A stretch of DNA of 64,000 bases from Pseudoalteromonas phenolica (GCF_005876835.1 NZ_PPSW01000015.1:18499-82498), one strand, 5' to 3'; positions 8,807 through 17,763 are shown, counted from the stretch's first letter. Numbers and translations are program-made. The notes: generated from the sequence alone by a model not told the origin.

Positions 8807-10684
8807 ATGGCTTTTGATTATGGCTCAATAGATCTTGGGCTCAAAAACCCCTTCAAATTAGAAGGCAAAGTGACAGCATTAAGAGGGGTAATTCAAACTC
8901 TCACAGGTATGACACTGCTATTTTTTGCAGCAGGCCTTGTAAAGGAAGATCAAATTTCGGGCTGGATTTTAATGCTATTTGGCATTGTTAATTTAGCTAT
9001 TGGACTCAAAACTGCAGCATCAGGTATTTACTCTACTTTAAGATATTTTGTTGGAAGAAATCACCCGACTTCTCTTGCCTATAATTTTAGCAAATCAGAA
9101 TCATCTACTGCGCACAGCGAAAAAAATGATGTCGCTTACCGAGCAAAAACGTTGGAAGAAATGTTGGTAGGAAGAAAAAACAGCACTTTTGTCGAACCAA
9201 AAGGTTTCATCGCGAGACTGCTCCATAGCCTCTTACCTAAACTACTATTCTTACCTTATCCCATTAGAAATATGACGCAACGAATCTTCAATGCATGGAT
9301 AAGTACGATTGTCGCTTTAGTGTCATATGCCCTGATCGCCTTCGTTTCTTTAACTGGTTTTGCTGGTGAAGTTGGTGAATTGGCCTTTCCTATTTACAGC
9401 TGTTTTTTAATGCTTTTTATTTTTCTTACTTGGCGCTCAGCTGGAAGACCCATTTCTAGAAAAGCAGAAAGTACGATTGAAACCTTAGGCACCGCGAGTT
9501 TCACCAAAATTATTGCCCTATCTATTGTTTTACCTTTAGTCATTGGGCTTGTTATGTCATTTTTAATGAATAAAACTGGGTTCTCGAAGCAAGATATTGA
9601 GCAATTTTTAAATCAACTGCCTTCTTTTAATTCAGGTCTGTACTTAATTGGTATTGTTGTATTTGCACTGATTGGCACAGCAATTATTGGTTCTATGATT
9701 AGCGCCCGTTTAAATAAGGTTGACCCTGTCACTGAAGTATCTGAATTAAGAGAAAACTGGCAAGAATCTGTTCACCCGAATGAAATCTTTATCAATCTTG
9801 ATAATTTAGTCATGGCTAACAGGCGCTACAGAGAGGTTCCTAATAGAGTCTATAAAGAGCTAGACCCTAAACTGCAAGAGCAAGTTGATGGTAAAGGTGG
9901 CTTTAATGGTGAAATGATACAAGAAGTGCAACCCAAGTTTTCACCTATGAACTTAGGTAAAACATTCGAGCTATCTCGCTTGTTATCTTTATTATTCGGT
10001 AATATCTTTTTTATTATCACTCTAATTTTTAGTGTTTTATTAGCCTACCAAGCAATTGATTTAGCTAAGTTTATCAGTAGTCAAAACATAAATAGCTTTG
10101 AAACAGCTTTCAATTCAGCAAACTTATCCACCTCGGCCCAGATGTTGATGAACATCGTTCAATTATTTTTAATTGGTGCGATATTTAAAGCCTTCGCTCG
10201 CCTTATGACTAATTCGGCCCATGTATTTTTTGCAGAAATGCAATTCGAGTCATTGCTTGTATATTTCAAATGTGAAGGCACGTTTACCGAATCAAAGATT
10301 TCTACAGGTACAGGTATTCATGATTCAACTCGCTCAGAAAATACGCTAGTAAGAAGCAGCATCACACCTTGGATTATTGTTTCACGTATTGTGAGTTCAA
10401 CATTCGCAGCGACAGGTTTAAAAAATTTAGAGCACCCAAGGCATATACTCGAGATGCACAAAGATGAAGCGCAATTAGATGCTATAAAGCATGATATTGT
10501 GAGCTTTTTGAAAGATAGGGAGTCTATTGCTTCTATCACCAGTGAAAGAGATTTAGGAAATGCTTCACAGCTTTATCAGTTAAATCAACAAACGAGAGCA
10601 ATGAGCGGACAAAGTATTGCACATAAGCAAGATGAGGAAGCAGCCGGCTTTTTAAGAGCCGATCAGCCTGAAAGTGCAAAGTAA
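8807..10684 (+). CDS. Unknown multi-pass membrane protein
   Basis: I do not recognise this 625-aa protein. It has two hydrophobic segments near residues 27-75, four more between about 165 and 300 (including TIVALVSYALIAFVSL, IIALSIVLPLVIGLVMSF and LIGIVVFALIGTAIIGSMI), and two further ones near 390-420 and 445-475, so about eight membrane spans. The middle hydrophilic part (about 300-385) and the C-terminal 130 residues are probably cytoplasmic; the latter are charged and helical and end in a Gln-rich tail. No catalytic motif is evident. The start has AAGGTG eight bases before it. It stands alone between two intergenic stretches of about 300 bases. Confidence 0.75.
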   Translation: MAFDYGSIDLGLKNPFKLEGKVTALRGVIQTLTGMTLLFFAAGLVKEDQISGWILMLFGIVNLAIGLKTAASGIYSTLRYFVGRNHPTSLAYNFSKSESSTAHSEKNDVAYRAKTLEEMLVGRKNSTFVEPKGFIARLLHSLLPKLLFLPYPIRNMTQRIFNAWISTIVALVSYALIAFVSLTGFAGEVGELAFPIYSCFLMLFIFLTWRSAGRPISRKAESTIETLGTASFTKIIALSIVLPLVIGLVMSFLMNKTGFSKQDIEQFLNQLPSFNSGLYLIGIVVFALIGTAIIGSMISARLNKVDPVTEVSELRENWQESVHPNEIFINLDNLVMANRRYREVPNRVYKELDPKLQEQVDGKGGFNGEMIQEVQPKFSPMNLGKTFELSRLLSLLFGNIFFIITLIFSVLLAYQAIDLAKFISSQNINSFETAFNSANLSTSAQMLMNIVQLFLIGAIFKAFARLMTNSAHVFFAEMQFESLLVYFKCEGTFTESKISTGTGIHDSTRSENTLVRSSITPWIIVSRIVSSTFAATGLKNLEHPRHILEMHKDEAQLDAIKHDIVSFLKDRESIASITSERDLGNASQLYQLNQQTRAMSGQSIAHKQDEEAAGFLRADQPESAK

Positions 10685-10984
10685 CGTCTCTTTAAGATAG
10701 GTTTGTCTGTCACTTTTACGTACAAACGCACAATTCGGGGTGTCAAAGGCTATTAAAACGAAAGTTGATTTTGATAGCCTGTTTCTTGTAATAGTGCCAG
10801 GTTGTCATTAAGTTTAAAACCTAACTTTCAGTAGGTGCGCGGTAAATATGCACACCAAGAAAAATTGCAATAGTTAAAAGCAGGTGTAAATTTGTGTCTG
10901 CTTTTTTCATGCAATTGACTCTAATATATACTTGTAGACCGAACATTATTTCTTTATCTTAAACAGTAGAAGAATAATAAATCG
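10685..10984. other. Intergenic, 300 bases with two hairpins
   Basis: AGGCTAT (10747-10753) pairs with ATAGCCT (10774-10780). Further on, AAAAGCAG (10877-10884) pairs with CTGCTTTT just before a T run at about 10900-10907, which looks like a terminator 190 bases after the membrane-protein gene. A small RNA between them cannot be excluded. No protein gene was seen. Confidence 0.5.
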
Positions 10985-11551
10985 GTGTTCCTAGTGCAGT
11001 ATCTTCCTCTCACACACACGCATTTTCAAGATGTGATCTCACTGGCTAATATCGTTCATGGTGACAACTATATGAACGAGCAGAGCCTAACTAAAATGCA
11101 TCAACAAGGTATCAAGCATGATATTAATGCCAGCTTTGTTGCAATAAATGAACAAAACGAACTCGTCGGGTTTAGGCTAAGTTATGCCGCAGATCAATGG
11201 GACATTGATAAGTGGTGTAGCCCAAAACTCTGGCCTGTATTCCCTTCACAGATGGCATATTTCAAATGCATCGCAGTTTCTGAAAAAGCCCAAGGCCAAG
11301 GCATTGGCCCCAAATTACTTCATGCTTCTATTGTTGCTTTAAGACAGCAAGGTGCTTTGGCAGGTGTTGCGCATTTATGGAAACAAAGCCCAGGTAATGG
11401 CGCGGTGAAATATTTCACAAAAGCAGGCGGAGAGCTTATCAAGCTTCATGATAATCGCTGGACCGAGTTATGTGGTACGCAAGGTTATGTTTGTACAGTT
11501 TGTGAAAACAGTTGTCAGTGCCAAGCGGCAGAAATGGCTTTACTTTTTTAA
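10985..11551 (+). CDS. GNAT family N-acetyltransferase with Cys-rich tail
   Basis: The 188-aa protein has the GNAT core. FKCIAVSEKAQGQGIGPKLLHASI (about residues 91-114) holds the acetyl-CoA pyrophosphate loop Q-G-Q-G-I-G, followed by the helix and a late WKQSPGNGAVKYFTKAGGE strand-helix. The acceptor cannot be predicted. The last 30 residues contain five closely spaced cysteines (C-x6-C-x2-C-x3-C-x-C), unusual for GNATs and suggestive of a metal site or redox sensor. The start is GTG, at 10985 or three codons later; neither has a strong ribosome site. Single-gene unit. Confidence 0.8.
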   Translation: MFLVQYLPLTHTHFQDVISLANIVHGDNYMNEQSLTKMHQQGIKHDINASFVAINEQNELVGFRLSYAADQWDIDKWCSPKLWPVFPSQMAYFKCIAVSEKAQGQGIGPKLLHASIVALRQQGALAGVAHLWKQSPGNGAVKYFTKAGGELIKLHDNRWTELCGTQGYVCTVCENSCQCQAAEMALLF

Positions 11552-11604
11552 ACTTTAGTTACGAAACATTGCGCGGCTTCTGACCGCGCAACTACAGGCT
11601 TTTC

Positions 11605-12297
11605 CTACCAAGGTATTTGATCACCTTTATAGCTGAAAAAGCCACCACTTTGCTCGTCAGTTAAAGACTCAATAACTTGCTTTAGCCCTAGCGCCGACTC
11701 TTCAGCGCTTATCAATGCATTTGGTCCGCCCATTTCTGTTTGAACCCAACCAGGGTGAAGCGCAACCGTTTTAACCCCTTTTGGTAACAAATCGTTTGAT
11801 AGGCTTTTCACTACTGAGTTTAAAGCCGCTTTCGAACTGCGGTAAATGTATCCGCCGCCTTTGGTATTTTCAGTATGGCTACCAACTCGCGATGATAAAG
11901 CTGCGATTATTTTGAGTTCACTATTTAAGACTTGAGTTATAAACGCTTCTGCCAGTTTAGTTGGCGCTATCACATTGGCTTCAAATACATCACGCCAAGC
12001 GTCTACATCACAATTGCCAAAGCCATAACCTTTTGGCCCATAGAGCCCGGCATTATTCAAAAGCACATCAATGTTTGAGTCTGCTAATTTCGCGCTCAAA
12101 GTTGCCATTTGCTGATAATCGGTAATATCTAGTTCATAGACGTGGAGCTTTTTGAATTCATTCTTTAATTGATTAAGCGAAGTAGCAGCAACACTGTTGC
12201 GACACGTTGCGATTACTTGCCAATCATCAGCTAAAAAGACCTTGGTCAATGCTAGCCCTATGCCACGGTTTGCACCGGTAATAAATACTGTTTTCAA
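11605..12297 (-). CDS. Short-chain dehydrogenase/reductase (CsgA-like SDR)
   Basis: The 230-aa classical SDR has an NAD(P)-binding Rossmann fold: TGANRGIG at residues 7-14, NNAG at 81-84, the active-site Ser near 135 and YRSSK at 152-156 (Tyr and Lys). HPGWVQTEMGG follows, the PG motif after the active site. It most resembles the carbonyl reductase/CsgA-like group of oxidoreductases. The substrate is unknown. An Arg right after the glycine motif region (TCRN, residue 33) favours NADPH. It is the last gene before a structured intergenic stretch and appears to be transcribed alone. Confidence 0.9.
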   Translation of the reverse strand: MKTVFITGANRGIGLALTKVFLADDWQVIATCRNSVAATSLNQLKNEFKKLHVYELDITDYQQMATLSAKLADSNIDVLLNNAGLYGPKGYGFGNCDVDAWRDVFEANVIAPTKLAEAFITQVLNSELKIIAALSSRVGSHTENTKGGGYIYRSSKAALNSVVKSLSNDLLPKGVKTVALHPGWVQTEMGGPNALISAEESALGLKQVIESLTDEQSGGFFSYKGDQIPW

Positions 12298-12329
12298 GCT
12301 GGTTCACCTAATATGCCCAAACTTCCTCA

Positions 12330-12534
12330 AGATGCATGATTCAGAGCGCTGCTTTCTGTTCTAGTTCAAGGAAAAGGACGCAGCGTAATGACGAGTCCTT
12401 TCCAAGTTCTTTGACGATGAAATAGGACTGAAAGCACGCTCCCTTGGGCGAGTTTGATTGGCTTTCATACTGCGTTATCAATTTTCGATTTAGAACCACT
12501 AGACCTTCAAATCGATGCCTTGTCTGACAGACAA
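12330..12534. repeat. Structured intergenic element with three dyads
   Basis: Three inverted repeats follow each other: AAAGGAC (12373-12379) with GTCCTTT (12395-12401); TGAAAGC (12429-12435) with GCTTTCA (12461-12467); and TTGTCTG-A-CAGACAA (12520-12534). The last dyad touches the stop codon of the regulator gene at 12535. The arrangement looks like a dispersed intergenic repeat or a structured 3' region rather than a gene. A 65-codon frame crosses it, but its coding status is doubtful. That the element is repeated elsewhere in the genome is inference. Confidence 0.5.
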
Positions 12535-14103
12535 TCAATTCTCGCTGAACCTCGTATCTTGATGTGGTTTGGGTATATATTCGATACTTTGTGTCATTTT
12601 GCCATTTTTACATTTGCCATAACACCCCGGCTTTCTTGGGCAGCTATTACCTCGAATACAAATGACTCTAAGTTCAGACGCTAGCCCCCGCTCTATCCAG
12701 TTAATATTTAGAATACGCGCCACACTAAGCAATTGCTGACGGATATTATGCGGCACAACCGTTGAGCCGCCATGTTTAATACAAAGTGCTTGTAGGTTCT
12801 CAACGACAGCTTGCGCATCAGTGCCTTGCGCATCAATGGCTGGGTTCAAATCAATACCCATACACAGAACATGTTTTGCACCAGCTAAATCCTCAACTAA
12901 TACAGATTCGCAACAATACAAACGCGTCTTACCATCAACGCTTAAAATTGAAAGCTGGGCACTGCTTTCTCGCGACATTTCTCCAAACTTTCTAAATACC
13001 GCCCAGTGCTGACAGGGATCTTCAACCTGACGCATATTGCCCCAAGGCAGAGGAATACCATTGCCCCGATATACCGCTTTCAATTTACCTGGTTTATACG
13101 CATCAAAGTAATGCCAATGTGGGTAGGGTGACACGACTGTCATACGACGCATCGCCACAGACACCGAAATGTCGAGTTGTTTATGAACCGCAATATCGTA
13201 CCCATAGCTGTCGAGTAATTGCCTAAACGGCGCTTTAGGACACAACAATGCGCCAGCAAAAAAACTGGCTTCAAAGTCTTGCCATGCTTGAAGAATATCT
13301 TGCGCATTGGGTGTGGTGTGTAATTCAGTTTCTTTTTGCTCAGCCCCACCAATCGATAATAGACACTTAACCCCATCTTGATTGTGTAACACTGCATGCC
13401 CAATATGCACCGCTAAATCATATTTTAATCGGCTTTCTTTCACTTTTAATTTCTCATTTAAGAACACAATATTGGGTGCTCTCAAAAAGGAACTGACTAA
13501 TCGTGACTTATTAACTTGCTTTACTTCATTATGTTTATCTTTGTCATTAAACCATCTAATTTGTAAGCCTTTTTCTTGAGCGATACGCATTAAATCGTTG
13601 GAGGTTAGATATAAGTTTTTATTTCCTACTTCTTCTGCTGCACGCTCTAAATCAGGAAAATGATTTTGATGATGTTCTTGATGGGCACGAATTAATAAAT
13701 GTGCGAATTGACGGCCACTTATTCCCGTTTGAGACAGCATTTCGGGAATAGCGATTTGCAAAATATCATTACTGAACAGAAAGTTGGGTTCAAGTGCCAT
13801 ACCTGTGATCCCGCCACTTCTGCCTTTATCTGGGGTAATGGTATCTTTTTCAGGCTCACTGTCTAAGAACCACTCAACGGGCTTTTGAAATACTTGGGCG
13901 AGATTTTCAAGCATTTCTTGACTCGGCGTACGCTTACCACGTTCTATCATAGAAAGGTAAGAAACAGAGGGCGCAGAATAGGCATCTACTCTCACACATC
14001 GACTAGATAAATCTTCTAATGTCAGATGGTTACGCTTCCTTAAATTACGTATTTTGGTCCCTAAAAAGTGAGATTTCCGCATTAATGTTGATGTTTTTTT
14101 CAC
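12535..14103 (-). CDS. XRE-family regulator with DUF3612-type body
   Basis: The 522-aa protein starts at GTG 14103 with AGGGGA just upstream. Residues 13-80 form a Cro/C1-type helix-turn-helix (LGTKIRNLRKRNHLTLEDLS and PSVSYLSMIERGKRTPSQEMLENL). The long remainder resembles the DUF3612 family that accompanies HTH_3 domains, and is analogous in layout to RamB/ScfR regulators of acetate and propionate metabolism; this is recalled from family knowledge. The C-terminus has four cysteines (CIRGNSC-PRKPGC-YGKC), a possible Fe-S or zinc site. It is divergent from a malate-synthase-like fragment across a 153-base spacer rich in TTCACA/TGTGAA half-sites, so control of that gene and of itself is likely. 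The final residues run up to a palindromic element. Confidence 0.8.
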   Translation of the reverse strand: MKKTSTLMRKSHFLGTKIRNLRKRNHLTLEDLSSRCVRVDAYSAPSVSYLSMIERGKRTPSQEMLENLAQVFQKPVEWFLDSEPEKDTITPDKGRSGGITGMALEPNFLFSNDILQIAIPEMLSQTGISGRQFAHLLIRAHQEHHQNHFPDLERAAEEVGNKNLYLTSNDLMRIAQEKGLQIRWFNDKDKHNEVKQVNKSRLVSSFLRAPNIVFLNEKLKVKESRLKYDLAVHIGHAVLHNQDGVKCLLSIGGAEQKETELHTTPNAQDILQAWQDFEASFFAGALLCPKAPFRQLLDSYGYDIAVHKQLDISVSVAMRRMTVVSPYPHWHYFDAYKPGKLKAVYRGNGIPLPWGNMRQVEDPCQHWAVFRKFGEMSRESSAQLSILSVDGKTRLYCCESVLVEDLAGAKHVLCMGIDLNPAIDAQGTDAQAVVENLQALCIKHGGSTVVPHNIRQQLLSVARILNINWIERGLASELRVICIRGNSCPRKPGCYGKCKNGKMTQSIEYIPKPHQDTRFSEN

Positions 14104-14126
14104 TGCCGTCCCCTGCTTATATTTTA

Positions 14127-14204
14127 TTCACACAGTAAAAATAGCAGATTTTGTAAAATTTACACTGTGAAATTCTTTTTGTGAAATTATAAAAAATATT
14201 CACA
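14127..14204. promoter_or_regulatory. Operator-like half-site cluster in the divergent spacer
   Basis: TGTAAA-A-TTTACA (14152-14164) is a perfect 6+1+6 dyad. Around it lie TTCACA (14127-14132), TGTGAA (14166-14171), TGTGAA (14180-14185) and TTCACA (14199-14204). They lie between the divergent regulator and malate-synthase-like genes and are the natural candidate targets for the XRE regulator. Binding is inferred. Confidence 0.5.
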
Positions 14205-14256
14205 TACACTGAATTCAACAACCAACAAAAACGATTTAACGAATGAGGTTACGATT

Positions 14257-14745
14257 ATGACAGCATTAACTCGCAGTGAAATGACAGATCAAACATGCCA
14301 GAAAATGACACTTGCAAAACAATATCTTGATGAGCATTGCCCACTTGATCAGGGTTCACACACCCAAGTGACACATTATTTGGTTTACTACAATCACCTA
14401 ATGGCGTTTTTCGCAGATGGCAGTCACTGTGGTTTAGAGCAGCCAAAACAATTTGTTGCCCTATGTGGACACCGTGATGACCCAACAGCTATTTTACTTA
14501 AGAAAAAAGATGGCTTACATATTGAGCTGACTTTCAACCGCCGAGGTGATACTGGTCAAATTGATATGGCACACATTGATGATATTCAAATGGAAACACA
14601 ACTAAGTACCGTAGATAGCAATAATGACGCAACCCAACTGAAGCGTCTTTGGATCAGTTTTTTAACTGGCATTGAGTACTCAATAGTTCGTGAAGGTCAA
14701 TCTAAAGCCTATACCGCAAAAGATGGCAGCGAGTATGTGTTGTAA
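14257..14745 (+). CDS. Stand-alone malate synthase G-like alpha/beta domain
   Basis: This 162-aa protein is much too short for malate synthase G (about 720 aa) but aligns, from memory of E. coli GlcB, with residues near 155-335. Matching stretches are YLDEHCPLDQGSH (GlcB FLDESLPLENGSY), PKQFVALCGHRDDPTAILLK, GLHIEL, AHIDDIQMET-LST and YTAKDGSEYVL (GlcB YTAADGSEISL). It ends where GlcB re-enters the barrel. The acidic CEDSVAAVDAEDK segment is degraded and none of the catalytic Arg, Glu or Asp residues is included, so it cannot be a working synthase. The start has GAGGT at good spacing and the frame is intact. It is divergent from the DUF3612 regulator. It may be a relic or a repurposed binding domain. 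Confidence 0.7.
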   Translation: MTALTRSEMTDQTCQKMTLAKQYLDEHCPLDQGSHTQVTHYLVYYNHLMAFFADGSHCGLEQPKQFVALCGHRDDPTAILLKKKDGLHIELTFNRRGDTGQIDMAHIDDIQMETQLSTVDSNNDATQLKRLWISFLTGIEYSIVREGQSKAYTAKDGSEYVL

Positions 14746-14880
14746 AATCAAGTCGCAAACAGCATGAAAATCAGTGAGCACTGTGAAAAAACAGCGGTCG
14801 GTGCTCAAATTGTCAAAAACCAATGTTCGTATGTTTGAGACTACACCAAATTTTAAAAAACTGTCGTAGATAAAGCCTTT

Positions 14881-15675
14881 TTATTTGTGGACAACCTCAC
14901 TTCTGAAACCATACTTTATCTTTAACCCTTCAAGCGCAGCTAAAAATGCCTCTTGATCAAATAACCCTTCAATTATGTTAAATTGACTCTCTAAAGAAGT
15001 TGGACTTAGTAAAGCTCTGTAATATTGTTCATGAGGTGCTTTTGAAAAATAAACTAAATCTCGCCAATGTGGGTGCAAAATAAAATAATAATTTAATGTT
15101 GCTCGACTGATTACAGCCAAATCAAGGCGTTGCTTTATCAACATTTCTAGCAACTGTAATTCTGAGCTCGTTGGGGTCAGTTTGGCCTTCCCCGCTTTTA
15201 AAACAGGTGCAACTCTAAAATAATGATACCCTCTCACCCCTCCAATATTTTTTTCATAAAGAGATTTTTTACCTGCATAATCAAAAGGCTTTTTAATATG
15301 AGAAATAAATTCATCTTGATCATGTAATAAAGGCCTGGTCCAGAAAAACTTGGTTTTTTGCTTGTCTTTGAACCACACAGGGTGAACACCTAAGATCATG
15401 CCATCTAAGGTATTGTTGGCGATTTGTCTATTAAGTCTTTTACGAGGCACAAACTGGGCGACAAACTGGTATTTGCTTTGAAAACGATTAAAAAGCTCAA
15501 CCAGCTCAAAATAAAGTCCTGTTTCTAATTCTAACTGTTCAATATATGGCGGTTTTAAATGGTAGATATACACGTAAACTTTTTCAGCAGTGTGTATTCT
15601 TTTTCCCTCTTCTTTTGCATTCAGTGACAAAGGCATTAATACCAAAAGAAGTAGAATAACTAAAAAGTTCGGCAC
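14881..15675 (-). CDS. Periplasmic solute-binding-like protein (SBP_bac_3 type)
   Basis: The 264-aa protein has an N-terminal signal peptide (residues 1-20, ending SLNAKEE) and then a two-lobe binding-protein fold. VYIYHLKPPYIE, TGLYFELVELFNRF, the lobe-1 strand LDGMILGVHPVW and KQRLDLAVISRATLNYYF follow the order of family-3 amino-acid binding proteins. No permease or ATPase genes are adjacent. Lone members of this kind are common in Alteromonadales, and their ligand is generally unknown. The start is GTG at 15675 without a clear ribosome site, so it is tentative. Transcribed alone. Confidence 0.75.
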   Translation of the reverse strand: MPNFLVILLLLVLMPLSLNAKEEGKRIHTAEKVYVYIYHLKPPYIEQLELETGLYFELVELFNRFQSKYQFVAQFVPRKRLNRQIANNTLDGMILGVHPVWFKDKQKTKFFWTRPLLHDQDEFISHIKKPFDYAGKKSLYEKNIGGVRGYHYFRVAPVLKAGKAKLTPTSSELQLLEMLIKQRLDLAVISRATLNYYFILHPHWRDLVYFSKAPHEQYYRALLSPTSLESQFNIIEGLFDQEAFLAALEGLKIKYGFRSEVVHK

Positions 15676-15846
15676 GATAATTCTATATTTTATTTATCAT
15701 TTAATAAGTTATAGACGATTTTTGAGTTTCTACAACTGCTAATTAATTATCAACGCTGCAATAAAACCCACTAAAAATTAGGATTGTAGCGGTTGCGCCA
15801 CCACAAAAGTTCCTACGAAAAGTTGAATACACACTAATAAAACTGA

Positions 15847-16383
15847 TTAAAGTAAGGGTTCTTTTATTGTGTCTTTGTACCAGTTTTTTGCTTGCTGTAA
15901 TTGAGCTTTTATAAACTCATCTTTTAACGTCATATAAACTTGTATATCGTTATTACAAGCCCGAGCTGCGTCCGTTTTAATCTCAGCATACTGTAAAGCA
16001 GCTAGCTTATGCGCTTTTAAATAATCTCTAAAAATACGATGTTCAAACGCATGAGCATGGCCTTGTTCAAAAATATGCACATGGTGGGTTCTTTGCAGGC
16101 AACCCTTTTGAAAGTAACGTCTTCCAACAATGCCATTCTCCCCCTTGCCAACAAACCCAAGCGCCGTGAATTGCGCAGTGAGATTATCTAAAAAGTCTAA
16201 ATTTTTCACTTCAACAAGTATGTCGATTATGGGTTTAGCACATAAGCCTGGTACTGATGTACTCCCTATGTGTTCAATCAAAATCACTTGACCTTCAAGC
16301 AAAGATTTTAGCTGTTGTTTAACCTCTAAAAACATTTCAGGCCAAAGTGGGTTATATTCTACGACCTCAATAATTCTTGCCAT
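15847..16383 (-). CDS. GrpB family protein (UPF0157)
   Basis: The 178-aa protein carries the GrpB signature IEHIGSTSVPGLCAKPIIDILVEV at residues 37-60, which is the nucleotidyltransferase-like core of the family, then HHVHIFEQGHAH and the Phe-Arg-Asp-Tyr-Leu region near 115-121. Full family length. The biochemical role is not established for the family as a whole. Its stop faces the solute-binding gene and it lies 27 bases after the diguanylate cyclase stop on the same strand, so the two may share a transcript. Confidence 0.88.
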   Translation of the reverse strand: MARIIEVVEYNPLWPEMFLEVKQQLKSLLEGQVILIEHIGSTSVPGLCAKPIIDILVEVKNLDFLDNLTAQFTALGFVGKGENGIVGRRYFQKGCLQRTHHVHIFEQGHAHAFEHRIFRDYLKAHKLAALQYAEIKTDAARACNNDIQVYMTLKDEFIKAQLQQAKNWYKDTIKEPLL

Positions 16384-16410
16384 TCACTTTAACCTTATTG
16401 TTTAAACGTA

Positions 16411-17763
16411 TTAATTAAGAGATATGACACAGTTTCTACCACACTCTTTCGCTTGATAAAGTGCTCTATCGACTCGAGAAAACACATCATCGAAGCTAGA
16501 ATCCTCTCGATTGAACCCAGTAAGTCCAATACTGACCGTAAGCTGGATTTTTTTAGCGCCGCATAGTGAGGATGATGCTATTGTATTTCTCAAACGCTCA
16601 GCAACATAGTCGCCTGCATTGATGTCCGTATAGGGTAACAATATTGCGAACTCTTCTCCGCCGATACGGGCGAACGTATCTTCTTTTCGCAACAGTCTTT
16701 GGGCAATCGAAGTAAGGTTTTGTAGTACTTCATCGCCTATAGGGTGGCCAAACTGGTCATTAATATTTTTAAAAAAGTCGACGTCAAAAGTTAACAAGCT
16801 AAAGCTCGTATTTTGCCGTTTAAAAATGCTAAATGCTTTCTCTGCCTCTTTTAAAAAATAGCGACGGTTGTAAATACCGGTTAAATCATCCGTGTTTGCT
16901 AGACGTTTAAACTCTTCTTTTAGCTTGAAAATCTCAGTTACATCAGTTGAGAAACCAATAAGAGAGCGCTTTCCTGCCATGGTCACTGGTACTTTCACGC
17001 TTAAATAATGCTGAATTTCTCCATTATCAACCATAACTTCCTCAACACGTTGTACTTGCTGCTCTGTAATGGCTTTAGAATCACTCGCATAAAAGTGTTC
17101 CGCGGTGTCTATAGGCAAAATATCTTGCTCTTTTTGACCAATTATTTGGTCTGAATCTAGACCGAATAAGTTCGCGACTTTGGAGTTCACATATAAAAAA
17201 CGTCGATCCTCGTCTTTCATATAAACATAAGCTTCTACATTATCTAGAATAACGCTCAATAGTTGTTTCTGTTCTTCAACTTGCTCTCTAAGACGCTTTT
17301 CTTCAGTGATATCATGTGCGATACCTACCAAGCCAATGATATTTTTATCTCTGTCGAATAGTGGAGTTTTAATAATTCGGTAAACTCTTTGTTCTGAAGT
17401 ATGGCGAACAAAGTTAGTTTCTTCAGAGACAATTTGCTGCTTACCAGAAAAAACTTTCCTATCATTTTCAACTATTTGTTGAGATATTGAGAGATCAAAA
17501 AACGTACTATCGTCTTTACCAACTATGTCATCTTTTGAACATCCAAATAATGCCTCAACTTTATCATTTGCATATATGTATTTCCCTTGCATGTCTTTTG
17601 CGAAAATATAAGCGCCTAAGTTGTCACATATATTAGACATTAAAGACATAGGCTCACTTGTGACGGTATTTTGTATATTTTCCAAAAAATTATCCCTTAT
17701 AGATTTCATATTTTTTGAACATTCTTTCGGTAGAGCTTCTAAAGAACAATGCAAACTTAGCAC
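16411..17763 (-). CDS. PAS-PAS diguanylate cyclase
   Basis: The 450-aa (or about 432-aa) protein makes cyclic di-GMP from two GTP. Two PAS domains come first (about 42-155 and 165-280; markers NICDNLGAYIFAKDMQGKYIYAN and VILDNVEAYVYMKDEDRRFLYVN), each followed by a PAC segment. The GGDEF domain (about 290-450) begins DDLTGIYNRRYF and has an intact active site RIGGEEFAIL, with RKED five residues before GGEEF as the inhibitory I-site. No transmembrane segment is present, so it is cytosolic. The GTG start at 17763 is doubtful; the ATG 18 codons in (MKSIRDN) is an alternative. The signal sensed by the PAS domains is unknown. Confidence 0.92.
   Translation of the reverse strand: MLSLHCSLEALPKECSKNMKSIRDNFLENIQNTVTSEPMSLMSNICDNLGAYIFAKDMQGKYIYANDKVEALFGCSKDDIVGKDDSTFFDLSISQQIVENDRKVFSGKQQIVSEETNFVRHTSEQRVYRIIKTPLFDRDKNIIGLVGIAHDITEEKRLREQVEEQKQLLSVILDNVEAYVYMKDEDRRFLYVNSKVANLFGLDSDQIIGQKEQDILPIDTAEHFYASDSKAITEQQVQRVEEVMVDNGEIQHYLSVKVPVTMAGKRSLIGFSTDVTEIFKLKEEFKRLANTDDLTGIYNRRYFLKEAEKAFSIFKRQNTSFSLLTFDVDFFKNINDQFGHPIGDEVLQNLTSIAQRLLRKEDTFARIGGEEFAILLPYTDINAGDYVAERLRNTIASSSLCGAKKIQLTVSIGLTGFNREDSSFDDVFSRVDRALYQAKECGRNCVISLN

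Noticed and set aside
12341..12538. 65-codon minus-strand frame downstream of the DUF3612 regulator
   Set aside because: It lies entirely in a dyad-rich intergenic stretch, overlaps the regulator stop, has no ribosome site and shows no domain; more likely repeat DNA than a gene.
14775..14807. Terminator after the malate-synthase-like gene
   Set aside because: TGAGCAC/GTGCTCA pair, but the loop is 19 bases and no T run follows; too weak to call.
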